From assembly GCF_016859285.1 (NCBI RefSeq), contig NC_053406.1, positions 14,388,501 through 14,452,500 on the forward strand: a stretch of 64,000 bases of DNA, in the 5' to 3' direction. A program made the translations under genes and the position numbers. The stretch is from Xiphias gladius. Lineage: Eukaryota > Chordata > Actinopteri > Istiophoriformes > Xiphiidae. The notes under the pieces are model-generated. The model saw only the letters and a list, made by a program, of their open reading frames with translations, made no database searches and was not told where the DNA came from. Shown here piece after piece: positions 55,806 to 64,000 of this stretch (its first letter is position 1; every line of letters starts with the position of its first letter).

Positions 55806-57984
55806 AGCACTACAGGAAAAATCCCAAATAGCCTATGAAATACGAAATAGTGATCCAGCATCATTCATTATGCATCATCATTAATTATAATTAGTTATTT
55901 TCAGACAAGGATATTTAATTTTAGTGATAGTTTTGTGCATCACAGCTCTCGTCTAACGTTACCGGCACTGACATTGGGACTGTGACGCGTCACCACGTGA
56001 CAGGCTTACAAGTTACAGCTATGCTAGCAAGATGTTGAAAAAGTTTCGACGATGACCCCCAAAAGTATAAAAACATGTATTTGTCTTCAAGCAATTAAAG
56101 TTCTACCAAATGCCATCACTTCATGCTGTTTGGCAATTGTACAGAGTTGAATTTAGTACATCATCATTTCTCTTAATCAGAAATAAAACTTCAGCTGCAG
56201 TAAAAAATAAAAATTTTTCTTTAGCATTTTTGGGGAGGGTCTTCAGTGGAGAGATAAGGGGAGAAAAAATTACCATGATAACCATGCTTTATGAGAATGT
56301 GGGTGGCATGTCAACATGTTTGATCCATCGGGTCTCCACTCTTATTCTTTAAGCTTCTGTTTGCTGACTATTTTGCTGATACATCGTGACAGGCCGGGTT
56401 ATTGTGTATTTCATCTAATTGAATATGAGGGCCAAGTGAGCAGAGCTGCTGTTGTGTTGATCTGAATCAGATGTCCCTTAAAGCTGCCCAATTACACGAT
56501 TGCCAATTATAGTATGAAAGACCTTAATGAATGGCTTAATGTGGTCTGGCTCCATACAGCTCTGTTTGTATACCTGTACCCAAGCAAACCATTGATATTT
56601 TATTTATAAATGTTTATAATATATTTTGTATTATTTGTTTATAATTGTTTTCAAAGCCTAAACAGCAACGCCCCCTGTAATAGTTGTCCTTCTTATGACG
56701 GCAGACAATCTGTTTGCTTTCAGGCAAGGATGGGTATTGACTCAGGGAATTGGTTTAAACTAGACATTTTTAACAATTTTTTTCTCCTTGGTACCCCTCA
56801 AGAAGATTCAGTGACTGGTTGAAGGTTTCCAAGCTCCCCTGAGGTCTTGCAGCACAAATTTATCGATCCTCCAACTACAGTACCTACCCCTGAAAATGTT
56901 TAGCATTCACAAATTGGGGTCCAGTGTTTTACCAAGCTTTATGGACCGGCTTTATGCACACTGTCCGTCCACAGGGAAACCACGTGCCCAAGATGTCTTA
57001 AATCTGCCTACAAAATCATCTGGAGCAGGCATAGAAGGGGCATACAGACAAAGAAATATCAGCACATGTGCTGTGAAGTGTATATATTAAGCATGTGGGA
57101 AAAGTGAGAGAGACTGTCATAAAGGGGGGTACTGTAATTTGGCCCTGCTGAGTCTCTGTGCTTGGTAATTAACCCCTGAGGCAAGGGATAAAAAGTGAAG
57201 GCTTCTCAATGTGAGATACAAGGTCATGAAAGGGAGATGAGATGATCTTGTTGAGCTTTAGAAGCATGTTAAAACTGCATATTTTAAAACGGATACAATA
57301 GAGATATTTGCCTCTGACTTGCAATGAGATTCGATGACGACCCTGTAGATTGTCATTTTTCTCCCTGTTTTCTCCCTTGAATTGTCTGAGAAATGCATCA
57401 ACGCTCACATGACGAGACTCTTTACATTCCCAACAATGTTTCTGTGTTTTTAGATTAGCACTGTGGGAGGGGTCTGTTGGTATGGAGAGGTCTATTGGAA
57501 TGCTAATCTTTCATGCTACGTGTTGTTCAGAGGAAGCTGCCAGGACCCCCCCCCCCCCGCATGTACCCCCCTTTTCTCCTCTGTTGCACAAGTCTCTGGC
57601 CCCATAGCTTACAGAAAACTGATGTGGGACCACTTGAGTCACATTAAAGAATTTGATACATTATACCCGTTGGAGATGTCACTTGCCTTGTTGGTGCTCT
57701 CATGGAGTTTGTTGTTTTATAAAGTGTCACTAAGATCTTATCTTATCTCTAGCAGCCTCATTTTGGGAAGCCTGCTTGGAAACCTAGCAGCCGACTTTGA
57801 ATTCAGCAATATAGCAGAGGGGGTAATGGAAACATGGACCAGTTCACTGTCAGCTATTAACTCTGATTTTTCATTGGGCTCCCTTCTTTCTTTGAAGGTT
57901 CTCTTTTCCTCTTCCACATTTGGATGAGGAAAAGAGCTGTCAGAAGCCATCAAATAACTGCAGGAAAAATGATAAATCTGCACT

Positions 57985-58043
57985 GACTTCAGAGGTGTAA
58001 GAAGTACTCAGGTCCTTTGTTTAAGTAAAAGTAGTAATGCCTC
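57985..58043 (+). repeat. fragment of CAGTGGTGG-type MITE
   Basis: GTAAGAAGTACTCAGGTCCT and TTTAAGTAAAAGTAGTAATG match the left part of this teleost element. It is cut off exactly where the SINE-like copy begins. Confidence 0.6.
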
Positions 58044-58402
58044 CAGGTATTTCTGCCCCTGGTGCTGCAGAGTCTGGATCTGTGACTGCAAGACACCTAC
58101 TGCCCCCATGATCCTGCTCAACACCCACTGCTTCAATTATTATGTCTCGTTATTATTATACATCTTTATGTGGTACCTGTACTGTGCTATGTGCCCCCCC
58201 TTCTGTTTCTCTCTCAACCCTGTCGGTCGAGGCAGATGGCTGCATACCATGAGCCGGGCTCTGTTCAAGGTTTCTACCTGTTAAAAGGGAATTTTTCCTT
58301 GCTGCTGTCGCCAATTGCTTGCTCATGGGGGAATATTGGGTCTCTGTGAATATAACTATAAAGAGTACAGTCTAAACCTGCTCTATATGAAAAAGTGCCC
58401 TG
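58044..58402 (+). repeat. SINE-like dispersed repeat, copy 2 (3' truncated)
   Basis: It has the same ordered blocks as 12791-13284 but stops after AAAAGTGCCCTGA, without the GGCGCTATACAA tail. It has a shorter AT-rich middle, so the internal expansion in copy 1 is specific to that copy. Confidence 0.78.
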
Positions 58403-60114
58403 ATTTTCGCATGAAATTTTTATTTATTAACTTTAAATCATAAAGCATGAAAATGGTACAAGAGAAGGCAAGAGAGGACAGTTTATCCTTCCTTGTTGTT
58501 TTTGTCTTTCCAGACAAAAACATATTCTAAAAAGAGAAATAATCTCTGTCCCCTAAACTGGTGCTATTTTGTCAGCACGGAAGTCAGATGCTGTGATTAC
58601 GCAGCATCTTCACAACAACTATCTTTATGAGCATAGCCAATGAAAAGCACAGTTGTGTTTCTTTCCAGGGTCAGGGGACTCGTCCCCGCTGGCGTGCAGT
58701 AGAAATAGATACAGAGCACAAATTCTCTGCTCCCTTGAAATACCTGGGGGCACCCATGTACAGATGGGCCTTTGCCCCCCACCTTAGGGTACAAGCTTAT
58801 TCATGTGATTTTTTTGTTCTTCTTCCATTGTCCCCTGGCTGTGAATGTGATGACATAACAGATGAAATGCCAAGACCTCTGCCATTCAGAAGACATAAAG
58901 GTGATTTATACAAGCTACAATGAAAGACCAAGAATTCAGGAGAGTCAAAGCTATGGCATGAGGAGTTAAAGTGGCCGAGAGCATCTGTCCCAGAACAAAT
59001 GTTATGTTTATTGTATACACATTTACTAGTCTTCTAATATTCATGCACATTAAAATAAGCTGAATTATCTAAAGCTCGGCCTTCTGTCCTTTTCTGGTTT
59101 CACTTTGTTATCCTGAGCTCTGGAACAAATAAGTTGTACAAGTTTACATGTCCTGGCTATCCAAATTATGATTCTTAAAAATTGGAGAAAGCAACAATGG
59201 AGAAAGCAATACTAGGTTCAGTGAGTGATAAAACACGAAGCAGCTGCTCTTGATACACAGGGAGGTTAATTTTTTTCCACACAAAGACAATGGATTTCCC
59301 CCCGAAAATTGAAAGCACAAGTTTCGTTAAAGTACAGAAAGTTTTTTTAATAAACGTATTATCTTAGTTACATGATTAAAATAATGACCAACATACACTG
59401 ATTACACACTTATTTTCTCCAGGATTAGGGTAAGTTTGAATTTCTGTCAAACTTTGTATTAGCCCACCCAAAAAACCCAGGATATTCTTGTGCTGTGAGT
59501 TGTTCAGTTGCCAGTTTTAAGTGTCACTGAGTGTCAGATTTGTGTCTTAAAGTCCAAAGCTTCTCCCCTTTTGAGTAATTGCACTGTTTGCATTTATTCT
59601 GCCTGAACTGGGTCCAACAAATGCAGTAAATCAAACAGTGTCATATATCTGTGGTAGCACTGTAGTGGTTGGCTGTGACAGGTGTTTCCTGAGGGGGAGA
59701 GGTTTCCATACAGACATTTGTTGCTGGCACACACAGGCGCTTTGCATTGCATGATGTATTCCCGAATCTCTCCATTCATGCTTAGTGTACTGAACATGGC
59801 CGGGTGCATCTGCAGGGGTTCTGTCAGCAGTACAGATCCGATTTTGCCTTGGTACTGAAATACAGATGGACTGGCACTGTAACATTGTCTGTGTTCTGGA
59901 TGCTTCATTCTCCATCCCCATATAAAGGGGACTTGATTTTAGGAAGAAGAGCAGCCAACTGAAATATATACACCGAAAAACGTTGCACATTGTGTGTGTC
60001 ATTAGTGGTATGAGGTTTTTTTTTTTTTTTTTTTAAAAACACAGCACCAAATCATTTTCTGACCACTTGCTTTTCTTGCCAACAGCATCTTTCCTTTTTA
60101 CATTTGATAATATG

Positions 60115-60480
60115 ATAATACATGCGATTAGTTGATTAATTGACTAGTCAGTCGCCAGAAAAACAATATGCAACTATTTTTATTAATTGTGCTAGTAATT
60201 TGTAAAGTAAAACTGCCAAACATTTGCTCGTACCAGCTTCTAAAATAAAATTAAAAACTGACTATCTTTGGGTTTCTGGACTGTGGCTGAATTTAACTAG
60301 CTATCTCAACACATCACTTTGGAAATTATAACAGGTGTTTTTCACAATTTTCTCACATTATATTGACAAACTAATCGATTAATAATCATTATTATTATTA
60401 AGGATGCAACTATTTTCATTATCAATCATTTATTAATTATTAATAATTAGTCTTTGTTTGACCAAGATTCCAAAAAAAAC
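60115..60480. repeat. two fragments of AT-rich dispersed family, head to head
   Basis: An inverted-orientation copy runs from about 60115 to 60395 (GTTGATTAATTGACTAGTCA; CTTTGGAAATTATAACAGGT; ACTAATCGATTAATAATC). A forward fragment begins at GGATGCAACTATTTTCATTA near 60401. Confidence 0.65.
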
Positions 60481-63333
60481 CCCTAGAACAACCAGATCTT
60501 TTCCACCCCTGATTAGTTTGCATTACTGATAATTATAAATTATTTTTCTGTTGGTTGAATAATGCATCTCTAGAAATCATCAGTAATTATGTTGTTGTGT
60601 GTCTTGTCAATGATTAAATAAAAAATAAAACATTTTGTAAATCCATTATTGGAAAAAGTCGTCCTTCTCATTTGCAGCACTGCCCACAATAACATTAGTA
60701 CATCCAGAAATATTTCAGTGGATTGCCACCTCCAGTAGAAATGATTTAGAGAAAAAAAAAAAAAACCAACCTTTTTGTATGTGTGATGGGAAGGCTAGTG
60801 TCACATCTGTGCTGTGTCTAGCCTTGTTAACCTTTTGTTTATCCAAGCTTGAATTATACATAGCCTCATGGGGTTTAAGAAAGTACACTTGACTCGTTAA
60901 AGCATTGGTCTAAGCTCAGTCAATAAAGCTCCACCATCACCACGTGACAGAAAATGTGTACATGCGACACACCCATTATAGAAAAGTGTTTGACTTTAAG
61001 TGTATTTTTGTGTGTAGACCAGACAACTGGTTTTTGAGCCCCATGTTGTTTTTTGATCTGAAGCTCTTCCTGCGTGCACACACAGGCACATTCTCCGTAA
61101 TGAAGAATAGTCAGTGTTTTATTAAGTCTGAATTTAGTAAAAAGACAGTCCAGGAATGAAGATTTGTCTTCTCTGGATCGCAGTTGAAAGGAGATTTCCC
61201 CCTTTAAAGTTCTCTTTGGGTTTAAGGTTGATCCTCAGTGCAGTGGCTCTTCACTTTCATGAAAGCAGACTGCCCTTGTTCCCCTTCACAGCCTACGTTT
61301 TTAACATTGAAATTAACTGCATTATGATATACGACCTTATTAGTGGCTTTGTGTTGAATAAAAGTTGGGAATCAAGTAAAGGGCATAAACTGCTATATGT
61401 AAATCCAATTTTCTGTTTTAAACTATGTGCTGGTTTAATTGGCTGGTTAATCTGAGTTGTGATTGCCTTCAGGTGTGATGCTTCATGTCTCAGTAACCCT
61501 CTCCAACAGTCACGCAACAGAAATAGTAGATTGGTTACAGTTTTCATGGAAATCCAGCTGGAGCAGGGCAATTACGTAATCCTGTCATGTGATTTTTGTG
61601 GAATGACTCTGGTAGCAAGTTCTGCCTGAGAAGTTATCAGCTGTTCAGTACTCAGCTGTTAAGACGGTGGAATAAGCTTAACTTTTTTAGCTCTCTACCG
61701 GCTCCCCACTTCGCTTTACATACCCTCTGCTTTGCTGAATCTGTCTGTTGTTACTTTCACACAAAGAATCTTTCAGCAGAAGTAGTGGTTTATTATCTGT
61801 AAGATTCAGTGTAGAGTTTGATTACATGGCTGTCCTGGACATGTGAATAGAAGCCTGTTGTACCTGATTTTTGAGTCTCTGGTGTTTCTCCTACTGTTAA
61901 TGTGCAGATTAATCAGTTCTTTTGTTTTTATTGAGTAGTAGCACTGATATCTTGTGGCTTTTTCAGTTATCAAGCCTGAAAAAAGGCTCACCTCACTGGT
62001 TTTTAGGTTTTCCATCAACTCCAAACAAATGTGTTCCTTGGGTAAATTGCAGAGCTTTTGATAGTATCATTTCTAAAACAAGATCTCCTGCCTCTTTAGG
62101 TCTTGAAAAGGGGAACTGAAATAATGACATGGGAGTGTTGCCCTTGTTCACACATGAAGCTAAAATATAAAATAATCTGTAAAATATCTAGATAAAGCTG
62201 CATGAGTGGCAGTCTGTTTTAGTCCTGAAAGGAAGTCCCACACTTTGCCAGGTTGGTGCAGTCTTTACTTGAGCATCAGGATAAAAGAAAAAGGAAATTA
62301 GCAGTTTGTATGACAAACTTTTTTTTTTTAAATCTCTGAAGACAGTGTTTTTCTTTAGCACTATTGCCATAAGTATGTGAACTTAGCAGAGGCAGTGGTT
62401 ACATCACCACACAGCACTGGCCTGTCATCCTCTGATGTTTGCAGTGTTTATCATCTCAGAGAAAAACTACTGGTACAACCTCTGTAAGCTTTTTGGAGCA
62501 CAATCAGGGCCACCAGAAAATCTTAAGCCTCATGTGGAGGTGGTAATACAGTTGTTTTCAAACAGTACATGTCTAAGGGTGTAGGCAACCTGCTCACAGA
62601 AAACAAAACTGACTGTGATACATGCTTAAATAATGACATATGCTGACATAATCCTGAGGAAGGTTAATTTTATATGTGCCAAGGAATCTTTGAGAGTGTA
62701 CACTTGAGCTTATTCCTGTTAAACATTTATCAGCAGTTTTGAACGATTGAACGGGTACATACATTGTCAGGTCCAGAAATACTCCTTTGTAAGGTTTGTG
62801 CCCATAGATAGATATATGGCACAGAGCAGTGGCCTGGCCTGCCAAGCAAAACTCCCCTTTCTCTGATTAATTGGAACATTTAGAGTCTGTAGATGATGTT
62901 AGCGTTGTGTGTTTAATGTGCCTTAAAAATATCATGATGTGAGTTTTAACAAGAGGGTGTTTATCCGATTAATTTCTGTACTCTGCTAGTGTATTTATGG
63001 GCATTTACACGTATGAGCCTTGCATGAAAATAAGACCTGGGCAACCACAAATTTGCTATGACATCGGGTTATTGTGAACTGTCGTTTTTTCACATTTTTT
63101 TAGACTAAATGATTGAATAATCCCCAAAAAAAAAAAAAAAACTGAAAGCATTAATCAGTATTTAGAAAAATAATTAGTAGCAGCCCTCTATTTGTCCTTG
63201 CACAGTGTTAGTGTTAGTATTTATCAAGAAATTGATATGACCAGAAATTGTGTTATTGTATGAGTAGCAAGTCTGTAATATACTATTTTCTTTTTTGGTT
63301 AGTATCTTTACAAGAAATGTTTTCGTTAATTAG

Positions 63334-63698
63334 GGATGCAACTAATGAATATTTTCATTATTGCTTTATCTGCATATTATTTTCTCGATTAATTGATTAA
63401 TTGTTTTGCCTTTAAAATGTCAGAATAAAGTGAAAAATCTGTTATAATTCCCCACAGTCTAAGTTGGTATGTTCAAATGTCTTATTTTATCTAACAGTCC
63501 AAAATCTAAAAATATTCAGTTTACTATCTGGTATGAAAAAGAAAAGCATCAATTCTACTCATTTTAGAAGCTGGAACCAGCAAATATTTTGCATTTTTGC
63601 TTAAAAATTTTTTAAGCAATTATTCAGTTATCAAAATAGTTGCAAATTAATTTTCTGTTGATCAAGAAGTCAATTAATTGACTAAATTGTTACAGCTC
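63334..63698 (+). repeat. near full-length copy of AT-rich dispersed element (365 bp)
   Basis: This is the best copy in the window. It opens GGATGCAACTAATGAATATT and ends ATTGTTACAGCTC, so ATGCAACTAAT and the GTTACAGC end form short terminal inverted repeats. Internal landmarks are TTTTCTCGATTAATTGATTA, CAGTCCAAAATCTAAAAATA and AGAAGCTGGAACCAGCAAAT. It has no coding capacity: a non-autonomous DNA transposon by appearance, family not assigned. Confidence 0.75.
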
Positions 63699-64000
63699 TT
63701 TTACAGTTTGTAGTTTTTTGGTATAGAAATTCTTACTCCAGAGAAGCTATTACTCATTCAACTTGCAACTTAAACATTCAGTTTTATTCATTCAACTGTA
63801 TCATGCTATTAAAGTCTAATAAAAAAAGTGTAAAACATGGGTTAGAAATGCTGGATAATCCAACAATCCACTGACCATAGAGACAGAGCGCAACTCATCA
63901 TACTCTGAAAACCACACCCACTGGAGGAGGAACAATTGGTGCCACAGTATGCAACCAAGGGCTGAGACCCTAACAATATGCCTGGATCTAGCTTAAAAAC

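Larger units (their letters stand above)
55122..64000 (+). other. pafah1b1: pafah1b1 intron 2 (partial, at least 8.9 kb)
   Basis: No exon continuing LIS1 (expected to begin with the rest of Leu, then Asn-Arg-Ala-Ile) was found, so the intron runs past the end. It holds copies of the AT-rich dispersed family, an ATT microsatellite, a SINE-like copy, and a C-run near 57547-57558. The open frame at 57463-57927 is treated as chance. Confidence 0.7.

Noticed and set aside
57463..57927. 154-residue open frame on the + strand in pafah1b1 intron 2
   Set aside because: It resembles no family I know, runs through a long C-run, and has neither splice-site nor promoter support. A frame of this length is expected by chance in 64 kb.

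Overview
The window is ordinary nuclear DNA of a vertebrate, almost certainly a ray-finned (teleost) fish. The evidence is split genes with GT-AG introns, long (TG)n/(CA)n microsatellites, CpG-rich promoters set in AT-rich flanks, many dispersed repeats of teleost type, and four recognisable vertebrate genes. Percomorph-like is my impression of the repeats, not a demonstrated point. There is no sign of bacterial, viral or plasmid DNA and no new multigene system.

Layout, all genes on the + strand: (1) 1-1768, the last intron and terminal coding exon of a TLC-domain membrane protein, best matched to tlcd2. (2) 1769-6080, its 3' UTR and intergenic DNA with a ~550-bp fold-back repeat. (3) 6080-17370, ccdc92b: CpG-rich promoter, a likely non-coding first exon, and three coding exons that join in frame to 299 residues. 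(4) 17371-23130, repeat-bearing intergenic DNA. (5) 23130-45710, cluh: two candidate promoters, 27 coding exons whose phases all agree and give a complete 1398-residue protein, then a 3' region with several poly(A) signals. (6) 45743-46860, a hAT-like element and a degenerate tandem array. (7) 46870-64000, the 5' end of pafah1b1 (LIS1): CpG-rich promoter, 5' UTR exon, a 7.7-kb intron, exon 2 with the start codon and first 10 codons, and the first 8.9 kb of intron 2.

The genes do not form an operon; each has its own promoter evidence or is cut by the window edge. CLUH binds mRNAs of nuclear-encoded mitochondrial proteins, LIS1 regulates cytoplasmic dynein, TLCD1/2 proteins affect membrane phospholipid composition, and CCDC92-family proteins are coiled-coil proteins linked to centrioles and cilia. 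Their linkage is ancestral synteny (human CCDC92B, CLUH and PAFAH1B1 are neighbours on 17p13.3).

Points most worth a second look: TG repeats set directly against three cluh 3' splice sites, a possible second cluh promoter giving a shorter N terminus, a seven-codon uORF in the pafah1b1 leader, the head-to-tail cluh/pafah1b1 order (convergent in human, from memory), a pile-up of one repeat family in cluh intron 1, and overlapping perfect palindromes near 19.7 kb.
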